19,302 nt of DNA, from positions 1 to 19,302 of the forward strand of contig DDXK01000010.1 in assembly GCA_002347185.1 (NCBI GenBank), in the 5' to 3' direction. Below are positions 1 to 6,373 of this stretch, in pieces. This DNA is from Desulfobulbaceae bacterium UBA2262 (GTDB lineage Bacteria > Desulfobacterota > Desulfobulbia > Desulfobulbales > Desulfurivibrionaceae). Positions within the stretch are counted from its first letter, which is position 1; each line of letters begins with the position of its first letter. A program made the position numbers and the translations under genes. The notes below the pieces were generated by a model that was given only the letters and a program-made list of their open reading frames with translations, was not told the origin of the DNA and did no database searches.

Positions 1-283
1 AGCTGTAGCGGTTAAACTCCTGTTGAACTTTATGGAGGGTTGGTAAAGCAGAGACAGGATACACGCCAACAATTGAACCATCATCTTTTGATGCGACAAG
101 TCCTTTGTCTGTCAGCTCTTTAAGGGTAATGGTTACATCGAATTTTTCTTCTTTGTCAATTTCTCTCGGATATACTGGCCGATTAAGCTCGATAAGTTTA
201 TCAAGTAGGTAGGATCTGAGAGTTTTAGCATCGTCACTCAACATAGAGTGAATGTTGGGAGTCGATTTTGTATCAGTCTGCAT
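1..283 (-). CDS. MerB-like (alkylmercury lyase family) protein, N-terminal part only
   Basis: This partial gene runs off the left edge. It starts at an ATG at 283 and reads 94 codons without a stop. The first 70 residues look like a small winged-helix domain (MLSDDAKTLRSYLLDKLIEL, then ITLKELTDKGLVASKDDGS). They are followed by VGVYPVSALPTLHKV, which resembles the 'YPxSxxPTxHxV' stretch after the N-terminal domain of MerB-like proteins. MerB cleaves the carbon-mercury bond of organomercurials, but its catalytic cysteines would lie beyond the window. The start overlaps the end of merP by 11 nt, so it is translationally coupled as the sixth gene of the mer operon. The call rests on the motif plus operon context. 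Another winged-helix protein is possible. Confidence 0.55.
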   Translation of the reverse strand, partial: MQTDTKSTPNIHSMLSDDAKTLRSYLLDKLIELNRPVYPREIDKEEKFDVTITLKELTDKGLVASKDDGSIVGVYPVSALPTLHKVQQEFNRYS

Positions 284-596
284 TTTTATCTTCACTTTGA
301 TTTTTATCGCCTCGACTCTGAATGGTACCTTTATAAGGGCCTATCTTTGATATAGCTTCCAAGATTTGACTATTTGTCACAGAATCATTAGCAACAAGCC
401 ATCCTTTCTTTTCCTTAAATGAAACTTTAACATCTTTAACACCGTTAACCCCTGACAGGGATTTTTTAATAGCAATAGGTCAAAGATCGCAGGTCATACC
501 CTGAATGTCGATAACAACCTGTTCTTCAGCAGACAATGCAGGTAAAGGAGATAGGAATACAAAAAAAGTTAAAATTAACAAAAATAGTGTTTTCAA
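273..596 (-). CDS. merP: MerP-like periplasmic mercury-binding protein, predicted selenoprotein (CxxU)
   Basis: This is a 107-residue HMA-fold mercury carrier whose reading frame contains TGA at 480-482. The start is a TTG at 596, chosen because AAGG lies 7 nt upstream and a signal peptide follows at once (hydrophobic residues 4-19, cleavage near ALSA/EE). The metal motif is GMTC36-D-L-U39, where U39 is the TGA codon. MerP proteins have GMTCxxC here, so TGA replaces precisely the second Hg(II)-binding cysteine. The frame then continues in a normal HMA pattern (PIAIKKSLSGVNGVKDVKVS) to a TGA stop at 273. A hairpin at 447-463 fits a bacterial SECIS. MerP binds Hg(II) in the periplasm and hands it to MerT, whose gene ends 16 nt upstream. 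A plain nonsense mutation is the alternative, made unlikely by two similar cases in the same operon. Confidence 0.85.
447..463 (-). promoter_or_regulatory. bSECIS-like hairpin in merP
   Basis: On the minus strand AATCCCT pairs with AGGGGTT (7 bp, one T-G wobble) around the loop GTC. The first loop base is G, 24 nt after the last base of the TGA codon at 480-482. Bacterial SECIS elements need a short stem-loop inside the coding region with a G at the first or second apical-loop position, roughly 16-37 nt after UGA. The fit was made by eye. SelB binding is inferred. Confidence 0.7.
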
Positions 597-612
597 AAAT
601 ATACCTTCATGA

Positions 613-948
613 CTAAGCGTAGATCATTAAAAGCACCTTCTGGAATGTGAGAGCTACTAGAAACAGGATTATCCCGATCCATAATATGATCCTGGCTATT
701 CCTTTTGCTCTTACATCTTCTTCACAATCGCAGTCAGGCTTTTTAATATGGAGTTTCCAAAAAGAAAATCCTAGCATCGCTGCGGCTGCTGTAAGGAAAA
801 ATGGCCGATAAGGTTCAAAGATAGCCAGCTTACCCATAAATCCGACAGACGTGCCAAATATCACGAATATGGCAGGGCCAATACAGCAAGACGTTGCTAA
901 TAGTGATGCTACTATTGTTCCGATACTTGAGATATTTTCTTTTTTCAT
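613..948 (-). CDS. merT: MerT mercuric ion transporter
   Basis: This 111-residue inner-membrane protein has about three transmembrane segments (near residues 9-31, 48-66 and 87-108). The first carries the vicinal cysteines S-C21-C22-IGPAIF typical of MerT, which accept Hg(II) from MerP in the membrane. A cytoplasmic-loop pair CDC (about residues 73-75, in KKPDCDCEEDV) matches the second Hg-relay site of MerT. All four cysteines use ordinary TGC/TGT codons, so this is the one membrane component not converted to Sec. Length is close to the usual 116 residues. The ATG at 948 has AAGG 5 nt upstream. It is the fourth gene of the operon and precedes merP directly. Confidence 0.92.
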   Translation of the reverse strand: MKKENISSIGTIVASLLATSCCIGPAIFVIFGTSVGFMGKLAIFEPYRPFFLTAAAAMLGFSFWKLHIKKPDCDCEEDVRAKGIARIILWIGIILFLVALTFQKVLLMIYA

Positions 949-973
949 GTTTACCTTAAACGGCTACCGCACA

Positions 974-1213
974 CTAAAGCGATTGCAGGTCTAGGGGCTT
1001 ATTGATGCCGTGTTTCTTCATTACCTGGTCCACCACCTGGCGGACATCAGCAAGGCATCAGCGTCCTTTGGGATTTTTGGTTTTGCATTGGCAATTACCA
1101 GCCTTTTTTTCAGCCATGATTTTTTCCATGATCGTTGACTTATCGTGGACCTTGATGTCCGCCTCTAAGTCTTCAACCGTATGTTGAAAACAGTAACAAA
1201 TCAAATCTCCCAT
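974..1213 (-). CDS. CopZ N-terminal-like [2Fe-2S]-binding protein, predicted selenoprotein
   Basis: This 79-residue cytoplasmic protein has an in-frame TGA at 1058-1060 (codon 52) and is missed by standard gene callers. Visible ligands are C6-Y-C8 at the N-terminus, C41-Q-C43, then NPKGR-U52-C53-LADV. This resembles the BFD-like [2Fe-2S] domain at the N-terminus of Archaeoglobus-type CopZ chaperones, where the last motif is normally a Cys-Cys pair, so TGA replaces the first cysteine of that pair. The frame continues sensibly (VRQVVDQVMKKHGINKPLDL) to TAG at 974. A bSECIS-like hairpin follows at 1028-1045. The start ATG at 1213 has AAGGGAAGG upstream. Its place between a thioredoxin-fold gene and merT suggests metal binding, delivery or redox in the Hg pathway. 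The exact job is unknown. Confidence 0.8.
1028..1045 (-). promoter_or_regulatory. bSECIS-like hairpin in the CopZ-N-like gene
   Basis: On the minus strand GTCCGCC pairs with GGTGGAC (7 bp with one G-T wobble) around the tetraloop AGGT. The loop's second base is G, 21 nt downstream of the TGA at 1058-1060. Stem length, loop size, loop G and distance all fit the minimal bacterial SECIS model. Assessed by eye, not folded. Confidence 0.72.
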
Positions 1214-1226
1214 TCTTACCTTCCCT

Positions 1227-1563
1227 TTAGTTGTTCATCTTATCTTTAAGTGCATCTTCCAACATTTTCCCTGGTATTTTTTTAATGAAGCGACCTGCCT
1301 CATCAACATATACCCTTCAGCCATACCCATAATCATTTCTCTTTCAATAAAGAATCTGGATCGATATCATCACCGTTAATATGGATAGAAGGAGATCCAA
1401 GGAAATGCTCCTCAACAGCCTCATCTGTTGACTTCACAATGACTTCTCTGAGTTGAAATTTCACGTTCAACTGGTCTGTGACCTTATTTATAAGTGATAA
1501 AGTCTCATTTCTGGAATCACAGCCAGGAGCAAATAACGCTTCAATTAATAGTGGTTCAGACAT
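1227..1563 (-). CDS. Thioredoxin-fold mercury-operon protein, predicted selenoprotein, frame broken near 1336
   Basis: The first 77 codons (ATG 1563, AGGA 7 nt upstream) encode a thioredoxin-like fold: beta-strand LIEALFAPGC15, a helix, then HFLGSPSIHINGDDIDPD with the cis-Pro-like GSPS loop. That frame stops at TGA 1333-1335. One frame over the protein clearly continues: NDYGYG-U-RVYVDEAGRF then IKKIPGKMLEDALKDKMNN to TAA at 1227. A single extra A in the GAGAAATG run, or a +1 ribosomal shift, would join the halves into about 111 residues. The U is an in-frame TGA at 1317-1319, where related proteins are expected to have Cys, and a SECIS-like hairpin follows at 1283-1305. It lies 9 nt after merR, so it is co-transcribed. 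A thiol/selenol redox or metal-handling role is inferred. Sequencing error versus a real lesion cannot be decided here. Confidence 0.7.
1283..1305 (-). promoter_or_regulatory. bSECIS-like hairpin in the thioredoxin-fold gene
   Basis: On the minus strand TGATGAGGC pairs with GCTTCATTA (9 bp, two G-T wobbles) around the loop AGGTC. The second loop base is G, 22 nt after the TGA at 1317-1319. The loop begins AGGT, as in the neighbouring CopZ-N-like gene (AGGT), suggesting a common SelB specificity in this operon. Confidence 0.72.
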
Positions 1564-1572
1564 CACTCTTTC

Positions 1573-1983
1573 CTATTTTTGATAGTTACTTTTTTCAATG
1601 CTAAGGGCTTCAATTATTGGACAACTACTAGCAGGACCAGTGCCAGTGCAGGCAGCAACCAAGCCATTCAAAGCATCTTTCATTTTTACAAGTGAATTTA
1701 TGCGATTCTCTATATCCGCAACTTTTTCTTCTGCTTTTTGTTTAACGTCATTACAGGTGGTACCAGGTTCATACCGTAAAAGGAGAAGCTCCTTTATCTC
1801 TTTCAAAGAAAATCCCAATTCTTTAGACTTTTTTATAAATGACACCCTTTGTAGTGTTTCATCGGGGTAATTCCTATATCCAGACTCATTTCGCTGTGGC
1901 TTTTCGATAAGCCCCTGTTTTTCATAGAACCGAATAGCTTCTACTGTAATGCCAATCCGTTTAGATATTTCACCGATTTGCAT
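1573..1983 (-). CDS. merR: MerR-family Hg(II)-responsive regulator
   Basis: The protein has 136 residues from ATG 1983, chosen over an upstream in-frame start because GAGGAGA precedes it and MQIGEISKR is the usual MerR N-terminus. The winged helix-turn-helix spans about residues 1-70 (IGEISKRIGITVEAIRFYEK). A long dimerisation helix follows. Three cysteines sit where MerR binds Hg(II): one before the helix (GTTC-NDV) and two in the C-terminal loop (AAC-TGTGPASS-C-PII). MerR represses and, with Hg bound, activates a promoter with an over-long spacer by untwisting it. Such a promoter lies immediately upstream at 2024-2055. Because merR is the first gene of the operon rather than divergent, it should induce itself together with the resistance genes. 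Confidence 0.9.
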   Translation of the reverse strand: MQIGEISKRIGITVEAIRFYEKQGLIEKPQRNESGYRNYPDETLQRVSFIKKSKELGFSLKEIKELLLLRYEPGTTCNDVKQKAEEKVADIENRINSLVKMKDALNGLVAACTGTGPASSCPIIEALSIEKSNYQK

Positions 1984-2023
1984 GACTCTCCTCAAAGGTG
2001 TTTCGATGCATTATCTTATTAAT

Positions 2024-2055
2024 AATATAAACCCTAAAGTATACTTCAAGGTCAA
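2024..2055 (-). promoter_or_regulatory. MerR-type mer promoter and operator
   Basis: On the minus strand the -35 TTGACC (2050-2055) and -10 TATATT (2024-2029) are 20 bp apart, longer than the normal 17. Such spacing is diagnostic of MerR-family activation by DNA distortion. The spacer contains the imperfect dyad CCTTGAAGTATACTTTAGGG (2032-2051) centred on GTATAC, the expected MerR dimer site. The merR start codon lies about 40 bp downstream of the -10. Confidence 0.8.
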
Positions 2056-2061
2056 GAGGGA

Positions 2062-2403
2062 GTTTTATAAAAATCGTAAAACAGGATAATGTTTGATATG
2101 GAGTTAGAAGTTGAGGGACCGATTTGGTGATAACTTGCCAGAGGCTTCAATCTGGCCAATCTGGAGATGTCCTTTGGCATTGGTAAGCTCAGTCTAACCA
2201 GTCCAGATATCCCTTTCTATTGTTGCCAGTTCTGGATCTCAATCTTGCTCCTCAAGCATTTGACTGCTTATGCTAAAGAAGCTCGCCACAATCAAAACAG
2301 GATTAAAGTATTTTTGTTTTTTAAGATGTGCTCAATTGTAGACGCAGATAATCTGGAATAATTGCTTGAAAATTCTCTGTCCTATGCAATCTAAATAAAC
2401 AAA
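2062..2403. other. Intergenic stretch between mer promoter and traB, no supportable gene
   Basis: About 340 bp separate the mer promoter from the end of traB. The only open frames are short and show no recognisable domain. No ribosome-binding site for a further tra gene (traV would be expected) is seen after traB. It may be a recombination scar where the mer cargo joined the conjugation operon. No insertion-sequence ends were found in it by eye. Confidence 0.5.
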
Positions 2404-3573
2404 TCACAGGGTTTCATGTTCAAAATCCTTGATCTCAAGTTCCTTGCCTTCCGAGATGACCACCGTCACCTTTTTGGCGGCCCCGACCTCGATTACCGGC
2501 GTAGCCTGCTTGGCCAGATCCAGATACAGCTCATGCAGTGTTTTTGCTCCTTCGGAAAGACCGCCACCAGCCGCCGACTTTGCCAGTTGATCACTGTCCA
2601 CAATGGTTGTGGTGCCCAGGGCGGAGGTGGATTGTGTCAGCGAGGAGGCCTGCAAGGCGTCGCCCGCGCCGCCGAAGATGCCGGCCACCACGGCCCGGGC
2701 GGTAGCGGCTCCCATTTTGGAAACCACTCGGCCGGAGAGCCCCACCTTGCTGTCGCTGTCCGTCACGAATCCTTTGACCGTTGTATCGATGACCGCCTGT
2801 CCCTTGCGGCCGATGCAGGAGAGTGACACCAGCCGCACATCGGCCCTTTCCTTGTTGAGTCGTCCGACGGCTTCGGCGATGATGAAACAGCCGCGCAGGT
2901 TGGCCTTGACATCATTGGGCAGCACGGCCGGAGCCTGAATGCGCAATAAAAGGGGCTCCGGATTGTTCTTGCCGTCCCCCGACGTAGAAGCGTCGAAACC
3001 GGTCAGCAACATGGCCTCCATAAAAGAAGGCGGCAGATAAACCGTCCGGTTTTCTTTTTTTTTATCCAGCTGGTCCATGGAGCCAGCCGACGAGCCATTC
3101 TGATTGGACAGGATGCCGATGCCGCCGATAATCTTATCCTCCATTGGTGGCGGCGGAGTCTGCGGAGCCGGCGGTGCCGGAAATCTCGGCGTCATCGCGG
3201 TTCCCGTGAAGGGCGGAGCGGTAGATTGCGCTACCTGGTCGGCGGAAGGAATGTCCGGAAGGAGTTGTTCCGTTGGCGGTGGTGAAATCGGTTCAAAATT
3301 TTTGTTCTCGATTTCTCTGGCAAGTCTGGCTATCTGGGCCTGCATGGACTCGATCTCTTTTCGCTGCTCGCGCAGCATGGTTTTCTGAATCAGGTCGGGT
3401 TCCAGGGTGATCTCCCGTGTCTTTTCATGACGGCCCGATTGCCCCGATTGGGGTGCGCGGCTTGTTTTATAACCGACGATGATGACGAGCAGGACCCCGG
3501 CCCCGACCAGGGACCAGACGCAGATCTTTTTCTGGAAGGGACTCAATCCGTTGAAACGTTCTCTCAAATTCAC
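2404..3573 (-). CDS. traB: TraB, F-type type IV secretion channel protein (VirB10-like)
   Basis: This 389-residue protein starts at GTG 3573 with GAGGAGAGG upstream, its first bases overlapping the traK stop. Order of parts: a short cytoplasmic tail, one transmembrane helix (about residues 20-35, VWSLVGAGVLLVIIVGY), a coiled coil (residues 55-90), a proline-rich periplasmic linker (PPPTEQ, PPAPQTPPPPM), then the VirB10/TraB beta-domain with LRGCFIIAEAVGRL, VSLSCIGRKGQAVIDTTVKG and GLSGRVVSKMGAA. TraB spans both membranes and couples inner-membrane energy to the outer-membrane core of TraK and TraV. It is the last tra gene in the window. Nothing after it resembles traV or traC, so the operon may be cut here. 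Confidence 0.9.
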   Translation of the reverse strand: MNLRERFNGLSPFQKKICVWSLVGAGVLLVIIVGYKTSRAPQSGQSGRHEKTREITLEPDLIQKTMLREQRKEIESMQAQIARLAREIENKNFEPISPPPTEQLLPDIPSADQVAQSTAPPFTGTAMTPRFPAPPAPQTPPPPMEDKIIGGIGILSNQNGSSAGSMDQLDKKKENRTVYLPPSFMEAMLLTGFDASTSGDGKNNPEPLLLRIQAPAVLPNDVKANLRGCFIIAEAVGRLNKERADVRLVSLSCIGRKGQAVIDTTVKGFVTDSDSKVGLSGRVVSKMGAATARAVVAGIFGGAGDALQASSLTQSTSALGTTTIVDSDQLAKSAAGGGLSEGAKTLHELYLDLAKQATPVIEVGAAKKVTVVISEGKELEIKDFEHETL

Positions 3574-4310
3574 GAATCCTCTCCTCTCTGTTCGACGATG
3601 AAAACCCGCGAGGACCCACCCGGCTCGATGGAGTGATTCTCCACCACCACGGCAATGATGCCTTCACCCATCTCCGCCCGGAGAAAATCCTTTTCAGTGA
3701 CCTGAATGCTTTGGTCACCCGTCGTCTTCACCTTGAATTCCTTCAGCCGCAAACCGACTCCTTCCACGTCAACGGTTCGCACCAAACGGACGGAGAGGTC
3801 AACGGAGATATTGACCAGGGCGTCGGCTTCCGAAATCCGGTAGCTGTCAGGGTATCCCCCTTGGTATGCTTCACGGATCAGTTGCAAGACCTTCTTTTCG
3901 AAGGGCAGGGCCTGATAGCGATTGATGTTCTGCTTGAAATCGCCGGTCGCCGGTGGCGAAAGGCGCAGGGTGACGGAGGGAATTCTTTTGGGAGTGGCGA
4001 TGAGGGAATAGATGGTATCGTTGCAGCTCACAAACAGTTCGGTGGGGGTGGTCGAATATTTTTTATCGTCGCCCTGTACGATGATCGTGAACTTCACAAA
4101 GGCGTTATTGCCGACAAAATGACCTTCGATCCCCTTTTCCTTGGAGAAAATCAGATCGTTGATCATACCCGGACAGACTATCCGGTTAATATCGGAAGAC
4201 GATAAATCCACCGCCGTCGTCACCTCGGGCAGGATAGAACTTGCTGCCTGGGCGGCCTGAACCGTTACGGCAAGCAGAACCGGCACTATAATCGCTTTGA
4301 TTTTACACAT
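3570..4310 (-). CDS. traK: TraK, F-type type IV secretion protein (VirB9-like)
   Basis: This 246-residue secreted protein has a Sec signal peptide (MCKIKAIIVPVLLAVTVQA, cleavage near AQA-A-SS). The start ATG at 4310 has GGAG 8 nt upstream. The mature protein is beta-rich with INRIVCPGMINDLIFSKEKG near the N-terminus and AEMGEGIIAVVVENHSIEPG at the C-terminus, as in TraK/VirB9-type proteins that form the outer-membrane core ring with TraB and TraV. Length matches F TraK. The stop overlaps the traB start, so the two are coupled. It follows traE by about 23 nt. Confidence 0.88.
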   Translation of the reverse strand: MCKIKAIIVPVLLAVTVQAAQAASSILPEVTTAVDLSSSDINRIVCPGMINDLIFSKEKGIEGHFVGNNAFVKFTIIVQGDDKKYSTTPTELFVSCNDTIYSLIATPKRIPSVTLRLSPPATGDFKQNINRYQALPFEKKVLQLIREAYQGGYPDSYRISEADALVNISVDLSVRLVRTVDVEGVGLRLKEFKVKTTGDQSIQVTEKDFLRAEMGEGIIAVVVENHSIEPGGSSRVFIVEQRGEDS

Positions 4311-4333
4311 TCAGTTTTCTCCACCCCCTGTTT

Positions 4334-4891
4334 CTAGAGCTGTTTTTCCATGAAGGAGAGCAGGTAGAATCTGCCGTCTTCAAGTCTGTACCGCGCCTCA
4401 TAGGTTTTCGAGGCCGCATCGATCAGCCTGTCCTCGGCGAACTGCCTGCGGTCGCCGATCATTTCCAGACGTTGTTCGGCATTGTCCACGATCAGGTTGC
4501 GCAGATAGAAGACGTTGCTGACCTGGCTTTCTTCCACCCGACCGGCCAGGGCGTACCAGGCTTTTGCTGCCGCGGGATATTCCTCCGGGGCATAGAAAGC
4601 CAACAGTTCGTCGAATTGACTGCGGGCCGTGGCCGGTGAATAGGTGGCGGCCAGACCGACAATTCTCCGTGCCAGATCACGGAGGTACTGATCGGAAGGT
4701 TTTCCTTCCACAAACTCGATGTTGCCGCTCAACTTGGGCGGAATAAGGATGACCCGCTGATATTTTATGGCCCGGCTGACCAGGAATGAATTCACCACCA
4801 CTGCCATGGCGAGGATAAGAATCACGAACTTCAGCAGCCGGTTTTCGGTGAACAGATTGCTGGTTTTCTGCATGAAGACATTCATTCGCAT
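4334..4891 (-). CDS. traE: TraE, F-type type IV secretion inner-membrane protein (VirB8-like)
   Basis: The protein has 185 residues from ATG 4891 (F TraE is about 188). A longer upstream open frame to 4978 is rejected because it runs back into traL. One transmembrane helix lies near residues 18-38 (LLKFVILILAMAVVVNSFLV). It is followed by a periplasmic VirB8-type domain with VILIPPKLSGNIEFVEGKPS and a C-terminal YEARYRLEDGRFYLLSFMEK. TraE is an assembly factor of the conjugation channel. It starts 8 bp after the traL stop. The alternative start ATG 4885 is two codons inside. Confidence 0.88.
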   Translation of the reverse strand: MRMNVFMQKTSNLFTENRLLKFVILILAMAVVVNSFLVSRAIKYQRVILIPPKLSGNIEFVEGKPSDQYLRDLARRIVGLAATYSPATARSQFDELLAFYAPEEYPAAAKAWYALAGRVEESQVSNVFYLRNLIVDNAEQRLEMIGDRRQFAEDRLIDAASKTYEARYRLEDGRFYLLSFMEKQL

Positions 4892-4899
4892 AGCGCCGC

Positions 4900-5178
4900 C
4901 TACTCGAAAAATTCCTTCTCGAAATAGCCGGGATAGTTCTTCATCCTGATAATGCCGGCCATGTAGAGCAGATGACAAAGAAAGCCCCGTGGCTTTTGCC
5001 GCTTGATCCGGCTGTAGACATACGGCCCGGCAAACAGGAAAAACCAGAATACGCTGCCGTACATCAATGCCAGCATCAGGAAAAACATGAACAGGGCCAA
5101 TTCATCGCTTTCGTACCAGAGGATCTGGAACGGGTTCGAAAGGTATTGCGGAAAGGCTCTCTTTACTTCGTCTGACAT
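4900..5178 (-). CDS. traL: TraL, F-type pilus assembly protein (VirB3-like)
   Basis: The 92-residue membrane protein, almost the same length as F TraL, has paired hydrophobic segments (about residues 28-60, LALFMFFLMLALMYGSVFWF onward) and the N-terminal FPQYLSNPFQILWYESDE motif of TraL. The C-terminus is basic and short. It sits between the pilin gene and traE in canonical F order (A-L-E-K-B). The ATG at 5178 follows the traA stop by 4 nt with no clear Shine-Dalgarno, which suggests translational coupling to the pilin. Confidence 0.88.
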   Translation of the reverse strand: MSDEVKRAFPQYLSNPFQILWYESDELALFMFFLMLALMYGSVFWFFLFAGPYVYSRIKRQKPRGFLCHLLYMAGIIRMKNYPGYFEKEFFE

Positions 5179-5182
5179 TTTT

Positions 5183-5548
5183 TTACCGGATCATAGCCCC
5201 AAGGGAGGATACAACACTGTCCGCCTTGAGGAGAAAGGCTCCGCCAAGCACGGTTGCCGCGGCCGGCAGCAACATCTGCCTGATCGCCATTACCGCGGCC
5301 GCCACCATGGAACCGACGCCCGCGGCAAAACCGATGGGGCCTTTGAGGATCTGATTAATCCCGATATCGTAGATATCAAAGGCAAAGGTTCCTGCCGCCG
5401 GTGCGTTGAAGGCGTCCGCCTGGCTCGCGGCCAGCAGGCACATTGCTCCGAAAGCCGCGAGGGCGGCGGTGGTCTTTTTGCGTTTAAAGCCGGCAGGGAA
5501 CAACGACCTCGGGCTCAGACTCCGCAGTTGTGATTTGATGCTTTGCAT
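5183..5548 (-). CDS. traA: TraA-type conjugative prepilin
   Basis: From ATG 5548 (AGGAG 10 nt upstream) the product is 121 residues, the same as F propilin. The upstream frame to 5629 lacks support. A long basic leader (MQSIKSQLRSLSPRSLFPAG, then FKRKK) precedes a hydrophobic stretch (ALAAFGAMCLLAA) and a leader-peptidase-like site near SQADA/FNAP. The mature pilin of about 70 residues has two hydrophobic helices (GPIGFAAGVGSMVAAAVMAI and LLPAAATVLGGAFLL) joined by a short basic loop, as in F pilin. It starts the tra structural gene order. Sequence identity to F pilin is weak. The call relies on architecture and position. Confidence 0.82.
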   Translation of the reverse strand: MQSIKSQLRSLSPRSLFPAGFKRKKTTAALAAFGAMCLLAASQADAFNAPAAGTFAFDIYDIGINQILKGPIGFAAGVGSMVAAAVMAIRQMLLPAAATVLGGAFLLKADSVVSSLGAMIR

Positions 5549-5625
5549 TTTGTGCTTTCTCCTATTTTGATGATTTTTTGTTACCGGTCGCTTCAGCACC
5601 GGGTTGTACGCAAAATTTATGAACT

Positions 5626-6246
5626 TCACCGCTCTTTCCTTGAAGGCCGAGAAGGAATCACGATCTCCACCCGACGATTCAAACGTCGCATGGCGGGATC
5701 ACTCGATACATAGCCTTGTTTTCCCTTGCCATGGACGGCACCTACTCGAAAACCATGGGCTCTCAGCAATTCAGCAACCGTGGTCGCTCGTTTCATGGCC
5801 AGATCATCGTTGACTTGCTGCGAGCCAAGATCGCAGGTAAAGCCCGTGATCTGAAGAGGGGTCTTCTTGTCGGTCTTTTTTTCAAGAGCCGCCAGGAGTT
5901 CTTCCTCCGTTCTCTCCGCCAAGCTTGAACTGGCCAGCTCAAAGAGCACCGGGGAAACGAGTGAATGAGCAGTCCGGATACGTTTCTCACCCGAGTTGTC
6001 CGTCTCTCTCGTTCTGAGAGACAGGAGCATTTTGTTTTTCTCGGCGACCGGGACTTCAGCCGGAGGCCGCAGTTCTTTCGATTTTACAAGTTCACCGATC
6101 ACAAACGTGCGGAAAGCAACATCTCGGGTAACATCCATCTCGAAAACGTAGTTCTGTTCCGCGACAGACACCGCCGCCGTCCCGCTGGCCGGGATCATTG
6201 CCAACATCACCGCCGATATCACGCTGTTGTAAATCCGCATTCTCAT
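5626..6246 (-). CDS. OmpA/MotB-like peptidoglycan-binding protein in the tra locus
   Basis: The protein has 206 residues from ATG 6246 (AGAGG about 11 nt upstream). The longer frame to 6360 lacks a plausible start. Signal peptide: MRMRIYNSVISAVMLAMIPA, cleavage near SGTAA. The C-terminal 100 residues follow the OmpA C-domain pattern: SPVLFELASSSL, an LAALEKK helix, ITGFTCDLGS in place of the common 'GHTD' strand, NDDLAMKRATTVAELLRAHG and MRRLNRRVEIVI. These bind peptidoglycan. It lies directly before traA and in the same direction. OmpA-like proteins accompany some conjugation systems, perhaps anchoring the channel in the cell wall. The specific role is inferred. Confidence 0.75.
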   Translation of the reverse strand: MRMRIYNSVISAVMLAMIPASGTAAVSVAEQNYVFEMDVTRDVAFRTFVIGELVKSKELRPPAEVPVAEKNKMLLSLRTRETDNSGEKRIRTAHSLVSPVLFELASSSLAERTEEELLAALEKKTDKKTPLQITGFTCDLGSQQVNDDLAMKRATTVAELLRAHGFRVGAVHGKGKQGYVSSDPAMRRLNRRVEIVIPSRPSRKER

Positions 6247-6373
6247 CGTCTTGCATTTGCCTCTGCTTTCTTTTTCCAAGGCATGTGACCTGGCCGGTCC
6301 ATTTTTTCGAAAACGTTTGCCTTGGTAAGAAATGATTCCAGCCAATTGGTAAGCGACCAATAAATGCTGTTTT

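Noticed and set aside
480..1060. In-frame TGA codons in merP and the CopZ-N-like gene as plain nonsense mutations
   Set aside because: Three independent TGAs (never TAA or TAG) at family cysteine positions, each with a correctly placed hairpin and intact downstream coding, are very unlikely as random decay.
1333..1335. TGA at the end of the first frame of the thioredoxin-fold gene as a fourth Sec codon
   Set aside because: Reading through in that frame ends after 13 codons at TGA-TGA with no family-like sequence, while the +1 frame continues the protein.
2167..2361. 64-codon plus-strand open frame
   Set aside because: No ribosome site, no motif, A/T-rich non-coding composition; treated as intergenic.
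2416..4205. Plus-strand open frames opposite traB and traK
   Set aside because: Shadow frames of high-GC coding sequence; the minus-strand products carry recognisable Tra domains.
4892..4978. Upstream extension of TraE
   Set aside because: It overlaps the 3' end of traL; the internal ATG at 4891 gives the normal TraE length.
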